Origin: Paludibaculum fermentans
GTDB taxonomy: Bacteria; Acidobacteriota; Terriglobia; Bryobacterales; Bryobacteraceae
DNA: 64,000 nucleotides
Assembly (NCBI RefSeq): GCF_015277775.1
Contig: NZ_CP063849.1
Location: 8,571,501-8,635,500 of the forward strand
Direction: 5' to 3'
Below the pieces are notes generated by a model that was not told the DNA's origin, did not search any database, and worked only from the letters and a program-made list of their open reading frames with translations. Position 1 is the stretch's first letter. Each line of letters opens with the position of its first letter. This document shows, one piece after another, positions 45,379 through 53,680 of this stretch. Position numbers and translations under genes: made by a program.

Positions 45379-47109
45379 CTACTTCCTGCCCAGGGCGTTC
45401 ACCGCGGCTGCCTTGCCCTGTTGCGCCGCGGGATTGCTGGCATCCCGCTTGAGCGCCTCTTCGAAGTCCGACAGCGCCTGCCGGTGCTGGCCCAGCGTGA
45501 AATACACGTTGCCGCGATACACCCAGGTCATCGCGTCCCGCCGGCTCAACTGCAGCGCGTGATTCAGTGCATCCAGCGCCAGTTCCGGCTGGTTGCGCTT
45601 TCCGTAGATCATGCCCATCGTCGACCACGCCGTCGACGTATTCTCCAGCTTCGTCGCCTCCTGCAGCCGCGCAATCGCGCCCGGCACATCCTCCGCGCAA
45701 TCTAAAGCCAGTGCCCAGTCCACCAGCAGCCGGTAATCCGGCTTCTGCAGCAGCGAGGCCGCCTTGTAGTGCTCCAGCGACTTCGAGCACTCCCCCTTCT
45801 CGTAGTACGAGAACGCCAGTTGGAACTGCGCCCGGTAGTTCTGCGGATTCGCCTTCACTGACTCCACCCACATCGCCTGCGTGCTCGTATACAGGTCGCT
45901 GCGAAACATGGTCAGCATGGTCAATACCGCCGCCAGAGCCGCCAGCCCGGCCACCTTCGCCGCATTCAGCGTCCAGCGCGAAAGGAATTCACACACGATC
46001 AGCAACAGGCCGATCGACGCGAAGTACACGCGGCGCTCCACCAACGGATCCGCAATCGGCAGAATCGACGAGGTCGGCGTCAGCAGCACAAAGAACGTCA
46101 GCACGCCCAACGAAGCCAGCGGATACCTCTTCCGCCAGACAAAAGCCGCGCCCACAGCCGCCACGATCCCCAGCAAACCCAGCCACGAGAGCACACTGCC
46201 CGGAGCCTTCACGATCGGGAACCCGTGATCCAGATTCTGCCCGTACGGCGCCACGAACAGCCGCACATACACCCAAACCACCTGGAACTGCGTGAACAGG
46301 TAATCCAGCGGCGAGAAACTCAGCGACGAACCCGCCGTGCCCTCGTGGCTGGCCAGCCTGTACACGAACAGGCCACCCGCCAGCCCGCCCGCCAGCAGAG
46401 GAACATACAGCCGCCAGTTTTTCACGACGCCTTCCAAGGGCGAACCCTCGTGGAAGTACAGGTCGGTCAGCAGCAGCACGCCGGCCATCGCCACCGCCGT
46501 CTCTTTGCTCAGTGCGCCCAGGCCGATCAGCAGCAGCACCACAATCGCATGCGCCCACGAAACCGCCGCCTCTTTGCGCCGCAGGAACACCAGCAGCGCC
46601 GCGAAGCTGAAGAACACACTCAACACCTCGCTGCGGCTGGCGATATACGCCACGGCCTCGGTCTGCAGCGGATGCAGCAGGAACACCGCCGCACCGAAGC
46701 CGGCGCTCACCACCACCGCACGCCCTTCACGGCCCGCGCGCTCCAGCAGGTTCTTCAGGATGAAGTACACCAGCAGCGCATTCACCACGTGCAGCACGAA
46801 GTTCTCCACGTGGTACGGCGTCGTGTTCATCGCCCACAGGTCCCGGTCGGCCAGCAGGCTCATGTTCGTCAGCGCGCGCACCCCGCGCCGCAGGAACTCG
46901 GCGTAGTTGATCCCTTGCCCCTGGCTCATCATCGGCAGGCTTAGGTCGTCAAATAGGAAAGGACCGTTCAGGGCGGGGAAGTAGGCGATCAGGGCCAGGA
47001 TGGCGGCCGACAAGGGCGCCCACCAGGGCAGGCCCGCTGCCGGGACGCTCGCGGGTGCCGCCGCTGCCGCGCGCGGCTGGTTCTCAGTGTTTCGCTTGCT
47101 GTTCTTCAT
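45379..47109 (-). CDS. TMTC-like membrane glycosyltransferase with C-terminal TPR repeats
   Basis: 576 residues. About nine to eleven membrane segments in residues 25-400, then a periplasmic TPR domain (about 405-576) with at least four repeats (AQFQLAFSYYEKGECSKSLEHY, AWSTMGMIYGKRNQPELAL, TWVYRGNVYFTLGQHRQAL). The N-terminal loop has GPFLFDDLSLP, DRDLWAMNTTPYHVENFVLHVVNALLVY and FLLHPLQTEAVAYIASRSE, features of the GT-C fold TMTC/PMT-like family, where the Asp pair after the first helix is catalytic. Probably transfers a sugar from a polyprenyl phosphate. Its start overlaps DUF2304 by 26 bases. Confidence 0.83.
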   Translation of the reverse strand: MKNSKRNTENQPRAAAAAPASVPAAGLPWWAPLSAAILALIAYFPALNGPFLFDDLSLPMMSQGQGINYAEFLRRGVRALTNMSLLADRDLWAMNTTPYHVENFVLHVVNALLVYFILKNLLERAGREGRAVVVSAGFGAAVFLLHPLQTEAVAYIASRSEVLSVFFSFAALLVFLRRKEAAVSWAHAIVVLLLIGLGALSKETAVAMAGVLLLTDLYFHEGSPLEGVVKNWRLYVPLLAGGLAGGLFVYRLASHEGTAGSSLSFSPLDYLFTQFQVVWVYVRLFVAPYGQNLDHGFPIVKAPGSVLSWLGLLGIVAAVGAAFVWRKRYPLASLGVLTFFVLLTPTSSILPIADPLVERRVYFASIGLLLIVCEFLSRWTLNAAKVAGLAALAAVLTMLTMFRSDLYTSTQAMWVESVKANPQNYRAQFQLAFSYYEKGECSKSLEHYKAASLLQKPDYRLLVDWALALDCAEDVPGAIARLQEATKLENTSTAWSTMGMIYGKRNQPELALDALNHALQLSRRDAMTWVYRGNVYFTLGQHRQALSDFEEALKRDASNPAAQQGKAAAVNALGRK

Positions 47110-47446
47110 TCTGTCGTTGCAGTTTGTACTCGAGAATCGCCACCCGCTGGGTGAGCGTGATGTTCATGTCCTTCAATTCTGAGATCGCGCGCGAGAAGCG
47201 GTAGAACACGCCCAAAAACACAATAAGAATCAGGAACAACAGCGTGATCGCCGGTTCCTTCAAATCCAGATACCCGGAAAGCCGCACCAGCACCGGACCA
47301 CTGCGCGACAGCGCGATCAGCGCCACCGCCGCGGCCAGCCAGCTCACGGAATGCTCCACCCGGATGTGGTCGCGCCGCAGCGAACGCAGCACGATCAACA
47401 GCAGCAGGATGCCCAGGACGGTCAGGATGTCCAGCAGCAGTTCCAT
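47084..47446 (-). CDS. DUF2304 family small membrane protein
   Basis: 120 residues: three hydrophobic segments (LLLDILTVLGILLLLIVL, VSWLAAAVALIAL, ITLLFLILIVFLGVFY) and a C-terminal coiled coil (SELKDMNITLTQRVAILEYKLQRQNEEQQ). This is the layout of DUF2304, nearly always found beside dolichyl-phosphate-mannose synthase-type GT2 enzymes, as here (6 bases downstream of one). Probably a membrane anchor or activator of the GT2. Confidence 0.85.
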   Translation of the reverse strand: MELLLDILTVLGILLLLIVLRSLRRDHIRVEHSVSWLAAAVALIALSRSGPVLVRLSGYLDLKEPAITLLFLILIVFLGVFYRFSRAISELKDMNITLTQRVAILEYKLQRQNEEQQAKH

Positions 47447-47452
47447 ACCGGC

Positions 47453-48178
47453 TTACCCCTGGCCCTTCCTGGCCCGTCCGTCAAACCGCAGGATGTTGAT
47501 GAACACGCCAAGCAACACGTGGATCACATAGTAGACCGACTTCATCGCCGTGATCGAGCTCCGCCCCGCCATCCGCTTCCGCATCCGGCACGGCACCTCC
47601 TCAAAGCGGAACTTCCGCCGCTGCAGCACCACCAGCGTCTCGATCTCGGGATACTCCAACGGGAAACTCGAGCTGAATACCGACAGCGCCTTCGCATTTA
47701 CCGCCACGAAACCCGAGGTCGGATCCGTCACCGGCCGCCCCAGGATCGGCCGCAGCAGCATCCGGAAAAAGTGGATCCCGATCTTGCGGATCGGGTGCGT
47801 CTGCAGCCCGCCGGACTCCTTCGCCCGGACCCCGATCACCATCTCACAGCCCGTTGCCCGCAGCTTCTCCAGCAACCGCCCGATGTCCTTCGGATCGTGC
47901 TGCCCGTCTCCGTCGATCCGGATCACCGTGTCGTAGCCTTCCTCGAACGCCAGCTTGTACCCCGCCTGCACACAGCCGCCCAAGCCCAGATGACAAGGCA
48001 GTTGCAGCACTCGCGCGCCGGCAATCAGCGCCTGGTCCACCGTCGCGTCCTCTGAGCAGTCGTCCGTCACCAGGATCTGCAGCTCCGGATACGTCTGCCG
48101 CACCTCGGTGACGACGCGTGCAATCGCGCCTTCTTCGTTGAACGCCGGGATGATCAGCAACGTGCGCGAGTCGATCAC
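47453..48178 (-). CDS. GT2 polyprenyl-phosphate glycosyltransferase (DPM1-like)
   Basis: 241 residues from a GTG at 48178 that overlaps the upstream gene's stop (GTGA); the longer open frame reads through that gene and is rejected. GT-A fold: LLIIPAFNEEGAIARVVTEV, LVTDDCSEDATVDQA, the metal-binding DXD in TVIRIDGDGQHDPKD, and VTDPTSGFVAVNAKAL. Similar to dolichyl/undecaprenyl-phosphate mannose synthases, making the lipid-linked sugar that the TMTC-like protein would use. Confidence 0.92.
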   Translation of the reverse strand: MIDSRTLLIIPAFNEEGAIARVVTEVRQTYPELQILVTDDCSEDATVDQALIAGARVLQLPCHLGLGGCVQAGYKLAFEEGYDTVIRIDGDGQHDPKDIGRLLEKLRATGCEMVIGVRAKESGGLQTHPIRKIGIHFFRMLLRPILGRPVTDPTSGFVAVNAKALSVFSSSFPLEYPEIETLVVLQRRKFRFEEVPCRMRKRMAGRSSITAMKSVYYVIHVLLGVFINILRFDGRARKGQG

Positions 48179-49188
48179 AGCGCGGCGACCTCCCGCACCT
48201 TGATGGAGTGCCGCTTCAGCACCTGCTTGAACTCGGCCACGCTGATCCGCCTCGTCGACGCGATTCGCGCCCGCTGCCGCAGCAGCGTGGGCAGGTGCCT
48301 CACCAGATCCAGGTGGGCTTTCAGCACCAGCCATGGCAGTTGCAGTCCGCTGCCGCCCGCCGTGCGGAACTCCGCCGCCTTGCCTTGGCCGGTGAACAGT
48401 CCCGCCGCATGCCAGAAGTACCGGACGATCGCATAGAACGGCGCCGCCAGCAGGCTGCTCAGCGGCAGGCAGCGTACGGCCAGCCGCAGCCGGTTCCGCT
48501 CCACAAACCACGCCTTGCGTGCCGACGCCGCGCCGCTGCTCTGCGAATACGCATGATCCACTAGGGCTGTCGGGACATACAGGCAGTGCCAGCCTGCCCA
48601 ACGGCCGCGCAATCCCAAATCTGTGTCTTCGCAGTACAGAAAGAAATCCTCTTCGAACAGCCCGGCTTCGTCGAGCATCTCACGCCGGTACACCGCCGCG
48701 CAGCCGCTGGGCAGCAGCGCCTCACCCGCCTCCGCAAACCCGTCGTCCGCCGTGCCGTGGCCCCGCTGCTTCGAACTCCCGTCGCCCGCCATCAGCATAC
48801 CCGCCGAATCCAGTCGCCCGGTGCCCGCCAGCCGGATCCGGCCTGCCGCCATGCCTGCCTTGGGACTCACGTCCAGCGCCTTCACCATCTCTTCCAGCCA
48901 GCACGGCTCGGCCACCGCGTCGTCATTCAGCACGGCCATATACTCCGCCGGAGCCAGCCAGAAGCCCTGGTTCACTGCCGCGCCAAAGCCAACATTCGCC
49001 TTGTTTTCGATCAAACGGAACCGGTAGCGGGCCGCTCCGGTCGTATGAATCCGCCCGCATCCGCTGTTATCGACCACCACCACCGTAACCTCCGGTAGCG
49101 TCTGGCCTTCCAGCGAAGCCAGACAGTCCAGCAGCCGGCGGTCTCCTGCCAGAGTGGGAACTACAACCGTGACGCGGCCAGGCTTCAA
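48175..49188 (-). CDS. GT2 glycosyltransferase, rhamnosyltransferase-like
   Basis: 337 residues from a TTG at 49188 (no clear binding site; no better start in frame). GT-A fold with VTVVVPTLAGDRRLLDCLASL, VVVVDNSGCGR, the ENKANVGFGAAVNQGF and VLNDDAVAEPCWLEEM sites, and the acceptor region DFFLYCEDTDLGLRGRWAGW with the ED-type catalytic acids. Resembles WbbL-type rhamnosyltransferases that add sugars to polyprenyl-linked oligosaccharides. First gene of the five-gene run. Confidence 0.9.
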   Translation of the reverse strand: MKPGRVTVVVPTLAGDRRLLDCLASLEGQTLPEVTVVVVDNSGCGRIHTTGAARYRFRLIENKANVGFGAAVNQGFWLAPAEYMAVLNDDAVAEPCWLEEMVKALDVSPKAGMAAGRIRLAGTGRLDSAGMLMAGDGSSKQRGHGTADDGFAEAGEALLPSGCAAVYRREMLDEAGLFEEDFFLYCEDTDLGLRGRWAGWHCLYVPTALVDHAYSQSSGAASARKAWFVERNRLRLAVRCLPLSSLLAAPFYAIVRYFWHAAGLFTGQGKAAEFRTAGGSGLQLPWLVLKAHLDLVRHLPTLLRQRARIASTRRISVAEFKQVLKRHSIKVREVAAL

Positions 49189-49242
49189 ATATTAATTCTA
49201 CGCGAAAGGGCGGCGGCGATTCCTCGGGATACAATACCTCAA

Positions 49243-50241
49243 ATGGCTATCAAGACTACCGTCGTAGGCAGCTACCCCATTCCGCACTGGCTGCCCGGCG
49301 ACACCTCGCGCACCACGCTCCGTGACGCGATCCTCGTCGTGCTGAAGACCCAGGAACTGGCCGGCATCGACGTCGTCGCCGACGGAGAGTTGAACCGCTT
49401 CGACCCCGGCCACCCCGAGACGAACGGCATGATCGATTACTTCGTCTCCAAGATGGACGGGATCCGCACGCGCTTCTCCCTCGAAGACATCGAGGCCTTC
49501 CGCGCCGACCAGGGGCTCACTTACCGCACTGACCCCGCCGGAATCGTCACCGGACCCATCACCGGCGGCACCCTCAACCTGCCCCGCGACTTCGAGTTCA
49601 CCCGCAAACTCACCAGCCAGCCGCTGAAGTTCACCTGCACCGGCCCGCACATGCTCACCAAAGTGCTGACCGACCGGCACTACAAGTCGCGCCCCGAGCT
49701 CTGCATGGCCATCGCCGATGTCCTGCGCAAGCAGTTGACCAACATCGACGCCGATATCGTGCAGTTGGACGAAGCCAACATCAGCGGCCACCCCGAGGAC
49801 GCAGAATGGGCCTTGCCCGCCCTTAATCATGTCCTCGAGGGCATCGCCGGAGTCCGCGCCCTCCACATCTGCTTTGGCAACTACGGCGGTCAATCTGTAC
49901 AAAAAGGGTTCTGGCAGAATCTGTTACCCTTCCTGAACGGGTTGCAGGTCGATCACCTGGTGCTCGAGTTTGCCCGGCGCGGCTACGCCGAGCTCGAACA
50001 CTTCAAGGGACTGGATCCGCGCATCGGCATGGGCCTCGGTGTCGTCGACATCAAGGACAACGGCGTGGAATCCCCCGACCTCATCGCCGAACGAATCGAG
50101 TTGGCCGCTGGCGTTCTCGGTCCCGAACGCCTCCATTACATCCACCCCGACTGTGGATTCTGGATGCTCCAGCGCAATGTCGCCGACCGCAAGATGGCCG
50201 CGCTGGTGGCAGGTAGAAACCTATACGAGGGGAGAAGTTAA
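49243..50241 (+). CDS. short MetE-like (cobalamin-independent methionine synthase C-terminal domain) methyltransferase
   Basis: 332 residues, only the catalytic C-terminal barrel of MetE (which is about 750 residues). The zinc site is seen as His and Cys in ALHICFGNYGG, Glu in LVLEFARRG and Cys in YIHPDCGFWML. Starts IKTTVVGSYPIPHWLP, typical of these short core-MetE proteins, which take methyl from methylcobalamin or corrinoid proteins rather than folate in characterised cases. Whether it makes methionine or has another substrate is unknown. Three bases before the next gene's GTG. Confidence 0.85.
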   Translation: MAIKTTVVGSYPIPHWLPGDTSRTTLRDAILVVLKTQELAGIDVVADGELNRFDPGHPETNGMIDYFVSKMDGIRTRFSLEDIEAFRADQGLTYRTDPAGIVTGPITGGTLNLPRDFEFTRKLTSQPLKFTCTGPHMLTKVLTDRHYKSRPELCMAIADVLRKQLTNIDADIVQLDEANISGHPEDAEWALPALNHVLEGIAGVRALHICFGNYGGQSVQKGFWQNLLPFLNGLQVDHLVLEFARRGYAELEHFKGLDPRIGMGLGVVDIKDNGVESPDLIAERIELAAGVLGPERLHYIHPDCGFWMLQRNVADRKMAALVAGRNLYEGRS

Positions 50242-50244
50242 GTA

Positions 50245-51264
50245 GTGAACAAGCTGTACCTGTGTCTGCCGCTCACCGCGGCGCTGTTGCTGGGGCAGGC
50301 TCCGCCCGAGGGCGCGCACCTCACCAACCTGAAGAAACTGACCAACGGGGGCCAGAATGCCGAAGCCTACTGGGCCCCCGACGGCAAGCGCATCATCTTC
50401 CAGACCACCCGCGAGCCCTACGCCTGCGATCAGATCTTCGTCATGAATGCCGACGGTTCCGATCAGCACCTGGTCTCCACCGGCAAGGGCCGCACTACCT
50501 GCGCCTATTTCCTCAAGGACAACCGCCACATCGTCTACGCCTCCACCCACGAGGCCGCCGAGGCCTGCCCCACGCCGCCCGACCGCAGCAAAGGCTACGT
50601 CTGGGGCGTCTTTGCCGGCTACGATATCTATGTCGCTGACGACACAGGCAAAAATCCGAAGAAACTCACCTCCACCCCCGGCTACGACGCCGAAGCGACC
50701 GTGAACTTCGCCCAGAACAAGATCGTCTACACCTCGCTCGCCTCGGGCGACCTCGAGCTTTGGCAGATGAAACCGGACGGCTCCGGCAAGAAGCAGATCA
50801 CCAAGCGCGAAGGCTATGACGGCGGAGCTGTCTTCTCCCACGACGGCAAGCAGATCGTCTGGCGCGCCACCGATCCCAGCAACGCCAAGGCAATGGCCCG
50901 CTACAAGGAACTCCTCAAGGAGAACCTCACCGAACCGATGAAGATGGAGCTCTTCCTCTCCGACGCCCACGGCAAAAAGGTGCAACAGCTCACGAAGTTC
51001 GGCTGCGCCTCCTTCGCGCCCACCTTCACCCCCGACGGCAAGCAGATCATCTTCTCCTCCAACAAGCACAACTGCGACGGCCGCCGGTTCGAGCTCTACC
51101 GCATCAATACCGACGGCTCCGGCCTGGAGCAGATCACCAATTTTGGTGGTTTTACCTCCTTCCCCGAATTCGCCCCCGACGGCAAAACCCTCGTGTTTGC
51201 CACGGACTATCAGACCACCCAGCGCTACGAGTTCAACATCTGGACCGCGGCCTGGAAAGACTAG
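50245..51264 (+). CDS. secreted TolB-like PD40 beta-propeller protein
   Basis: 339 residues from a GTG with GGGGAG upstream. Signal peptide LYLCLPLTAALLLGQ. At least five PD40/WD40-like blades with the repeating phrase (AYWAPDGKRIIFQT, FVMNADGSDQHL, VFSHDGKQIVWR, TFTPDGKQIIFSSN, RINTDGSGLEQIT, EFAPDGKTLVFATD). The propeller is closed at both ends and has no peptidase domain, so a binding role in the periplasm is likely. Separated by 3 bases from the MetE-like gene and probably co-transcribed, which is an odd pairing. Confidence 0.85.
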   Translation: MNKLYLCLPLTAALLLGQAPPEGAHLTNLKKLTNGGQNAEAYWAPDGKRIIFQTTREPYACDQIFVMNADGSDQHLVSTGKGRTTCAYFLKDNRHIVYASTHEAAEACPTPPDRSKGYVWGVFAGYDIYVADDTGKNPKKLTSTPGYDAEATVNFAQNKIVYTSLASGDLELWQMKPDGSGKKQITKREGYDGGAVFSHDGKQIVWRATDPSNAKAMARYKELLKENLTEPMKMELFLSDAHGKKVQQLTKFGCASFAPTFTPDGKQIIFSSNKHNCDGRRFELYRINTDGSGLEQITNFGGFTSFPEFAPDGKTLVFATDYQTTQRYEFNIWTAAWKD

Positions 51265-51303
51265 GGCCGGCGCGCTTTGATAAACTCTCAGCCAGCCACA
51301 CTC

Positions 51304-52146
51304 ATGAAACGAAGAACCATTCTGTCGCTCGCCGGGGTGGCGCCGGCCGCGTGGGCCGCTGCCCCGCAGCCCACGCCAAAGCCAAAGAACTGGCGCACCT
51401 CCCCGCTCGGTTATACCGATACGCCGGTGCTGCCAGGTCAACCCTGGAAAGTCCACGACATAGCCCGTCCGCGGCCCTCCGTGGTGACGCCCGGCCCCCG
51501 GCCCGGCGACCCGCCGTCCGATGCCATCGTGCTGTTCAGCGGCAAGGACCTGTCCCAGTGGTATCAGAACGGCACCGGCCCCAACAAAGGCAAACAGGTG
51601 CCCGCTAAGTGGAAGGTGGAGAACGGTTTCGTCGAATGCGTCGGCGGCACCGGCGACCTCATTTCCAAGGAGAAGTTCGGCGACGCCCAGTACCACATCG
51701 AGTGGAGCGCCCCCACCGAGATCGACGGCGACTCCCAATGGCGCGGCAACTCCGGCATCCTCATCATGAGCCGCTACGAGATGCAGGTGCTGGACTCCTG
51801 GGACAATCCCACCTATGCCGATGGACAGGCGGGCGCCATCTATGGCCAGTGGCCGCCGCTGGTGAACCCCATCCGCAGACCCGGTGAGTGGAACACCTAC
51901 GACCTCTTCTGGGAAGCACCCAAATTCGAGGGCAGCCGCATGGTCAAACCGGCCTACGTCACCCTCATGTTCAACGGTGTCCTGGTGCATCACCACAAGG
52001 AAGTCATCGGGCAGATGGCCCACCGGACCATCCGGCCCTACGAACCCCATGCGGCGGAAGAGCCGTTGTCCATCCAGGACCACGACACCAAGCCCCGCTT
52101 CCGCAACATCTGGGTCCGCAAGCTGAAGCCGTACGATTCGAAATAG
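51304..52146 (+). CDS. secreted DUF1080 protein, second copy
   Basis: 280 residues from the ATG at 51304; the frame opens at a TTG nine codons earlier. It starts MKRRTILSLAGVAPAAWAAA, a short twin-Arg-like signal sequence. Core motifs match the other copy: SDAIVLFSGKDLSQWYQN, KWKVENGFVECVGGTGDLISKEKFGDAQYHIEW, GNSGILIMSRYEMQVLDSW, DGQAGAIYGQWPPLV, and the RFRNIWVRKLKPYDSK end. Paralog of the protein at 30647-31477. 40 bases after the PD40 gene and 17 before msrA. Confidence 0.9.
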   Translation: MKRRTILSLAGVAPAAWAAAPQPTPKPKNWRTSPLGYTDTPVLPGQPWKVHDIARPRPSVVTPGPRPGDPPSDAIVLFSGKDLSQWYQNGTGPNKGKQVPAKWKVENGFVECVGGTGDLISKEKFGDAQYHIEWSAPTEIDGDSQWRGNSGILIMSRYEMQVLDSWDNPTYADGQAGAIYGQWPPLVNPIRRPGEWNTYDLFWEAPKFEGSRMVKPAYVTLMFNGVLVHHHKEVIGQMAHRTIRPYEPHAAEEPLSIQDHDTKPRFRNIWVRKLKPYDSK

Positions 52147-52162
52147 CCCGAACGGAGGCGCC

Positions 52163-52714
52163 ATGAGCCTGGACGCAAGCACCGCCACGGCCACCCTGGC
52201 CGGTGGGTGTTTCTGGTGTCTGGAGGCGGTCTATCTCCAGATGCGCGGCGTGATTTCCGTCACCTCCGGCTACATGGGCGGCACGGAAAACGAGCCCACC
52301 TACGAAGAGGTCTGCACCGGCGAGACGGGCCACGCCGAGGTGGTGCAACTCGTCTATGATCCGAACATATCGTCATATCGCGATATCCTCGAGGTCTTCT
52401 TCGCCATACACGACCCCACCACCCTCAACCGGCAGGGCAACGACGCCGGCACGCAGTACCGGTCGGCCATCTTCTATCACACGCCGGAACAGGAAGCCGA
52501 GGCCCGCGCCTTCCTCGCCGAACTGACGGCCGGCGGGGTCTTCGATGACCCCATCGTCACCGAGATCACCCCCGCCGTAAAGTTCTGGCCGGCCGAGGCT
52601 TACCATACCAACTACTTCGCCACCCACCCCTGGCAGCCCTACTGTACATTTGTGGTCTCGCCCAAGGTGGCGAAATTCCGCAGGAAGTTCTCAGCTCTCC
52701 TCAAGCCCGCCTGA
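52163..52714 (+). CDS. msrA: peptide-methionine (S)-S-oxide reductase MsrA
   Basis: 183 residues, no signal peptide, ribosome binding site CGGAGG. The active-site Cys is in LAGGCFWCLEAVYLQ (GCFWC motif), followed by VTSGYMGGTENEPTYEEVCTGETGHAEVVQLVYD, DPTTLNRQGNDAGTQYRSAIFY and the FWPAEAYHTNYF end. Reduces methionine S-sulfoxide in proteins; no MsrB domain is fused. The stop overlaps the convergent glycosidase by 24 bases. Confidence 0.96.
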   Translation: MSLDASTATATLAGGCFWCLEAVYLQMRGVISVTSGYMGGTENEPTYEEVCTGETGHAEVVQLVYDPNISSYRDILEVFFAIHDPTTLNRQGNDAGTQYRSAIFYHTPEQEAEARAFLAELTAGGVFDDPIVTEITPAVKFWPAEAYHTNYFATHPWQPYCTFVVSPKVAKFRRKFSALLKPA

Positions 52715-53680
52715 CATCTGGCCTTTCAAGCGCGCAAGTTGCGGCCGGTGCACCGCATAGTCCGGCGACGGCTGAATCCCGATCGCGTAGTCCTGCCACC
52801 ACTCGCCGGCGGCCCAGTAGAACGCATCCATCCCCGCCTCGGCAACCGCATCCAGGAACCCGTCCATCACCGGCAGCCAGCGCGGATCCGCATGGGGCAC
52901 CCCAAACTCACCAACGATACCACCCACCCCGTTGTCCCGGCACCAGTCCAGAAACGGCGTCACCCGGCGCCGGCCCACCGTGGCGAGATCACCGTCCTTC
53001 GCCGCCTCTTCGTCATAGCTGAGCTCGTAGCGCCCGCCGCGGTTCCCGTCGAAGTAGCAGTGCGCCTCGTACAGGATGTTGCCGGCCGGATCGTCGATCC
53101 AGGCCCGCCGCCCGTTCCGTTGCTTCCACCACTCGCTGCCTGACCACCCGTCGCCCGGCACCAGGATCAACTTCGTGTCGCCCGCCGCCCGGATGGCGAC
53201 CACCACGCACTGTGAGATCCGCTTCCAGTCGGAGCCGCCCATGTCGTGCGGCTCGTTCATCAGGTCGTAGGCCCACACCGCCCGGTGCCCGCCCAACTCG
53301 TGCGCGAAGCGGACCCAAAGATCCGCCAGGTCATAGCGGCTCACCGGCGTGCGGCCCCGCCCGTCGCTCTGGTCGATAATCCAGTCGGTCCCCTCGATCC
53401 GGTACCGTCCAAAGTTGTGCGGTTCAAATGCGAGCTGAAGGCCGGCGGCGGCCGCGCGGTCGGCCGCCAGCACCAACTGTTCCAGATAGGGCTCGTCCAA
53501 TGGGCCGCCCGGCGTGGGTTGCAGACGCTCCCACCGGAACGGCACGCGCAGTCGTGTCAGCCCCTGCTCCGCCCAGTACTGCAGGCTGCGCTCGCTGGGG
53601 AAGACATAGTCCTGCCCGAGTACGCCGGGCAGGTGGTCTTCGCCCCACTCGGCGCCCGAGAGATTGACCCCGATCCTCAC
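52691..53680 (-). CDS. GH5-like cellulase-family glycoside hydrolase without signal peptide
   Basis: 329 residues from a GTG at 53680 overlapping the upstream stop (GTGA); the longer open frame reads through the neighbour. TIM barrel of clan GH-A: IGVNLSGAEWGEDHLPGVL, GLTRLRVPFRWERLQPTPGG, LAFEPHNFGRYR, acid/base Glu in VWAYDLMNEPHDMGG, EAHCYFDGNRGGRY and the nucleophile Glu in GGIVGEFGVPHADPRW. No signal peptide is visible, which is unusual for the family and may mean that it acts on imported oligosaccharides, or that the true N terminus is missed. Confidence 0.85.
   Translation of the reverse strand: MRIGVNLSGAEWGEDHLPGVLGQDYVFPSERSLQYWAEQGLTRLRVPFRWERLQPTPGGPLDEPYLEQLVLAADRAAAAGLQLAFEPHNFGRYRIEGTDWIIDQSDGRGRTPVSRYDLADLWVRFAHELGGHRAVWAYDLMNEPHDMGGSDWKRISQCVVVAIRAAGDTKLILVPGDGWSGSEWWKQRNGRRAWIDDPAGNILYEAHCYFDGNRGGRYELSYDEEAAKDGDLATVGRRRVTPFLDWCRDNGVGGIVGEFGVPHADPRWLPVMDGFLDAVAEAGMDAFYWAAGEWWQDYAIGIQPSPDYAVHRPQLARLKGQMSGGLEES

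Noticed and set aside
48179-48601. Longer N terminus for the DPM1-like GT2 gene
   Set aside because: It reads through the upstream GT2 gene in another frame; the GTG at 48178 overlaps the upstream stop and starts directly at the GT2 fold.
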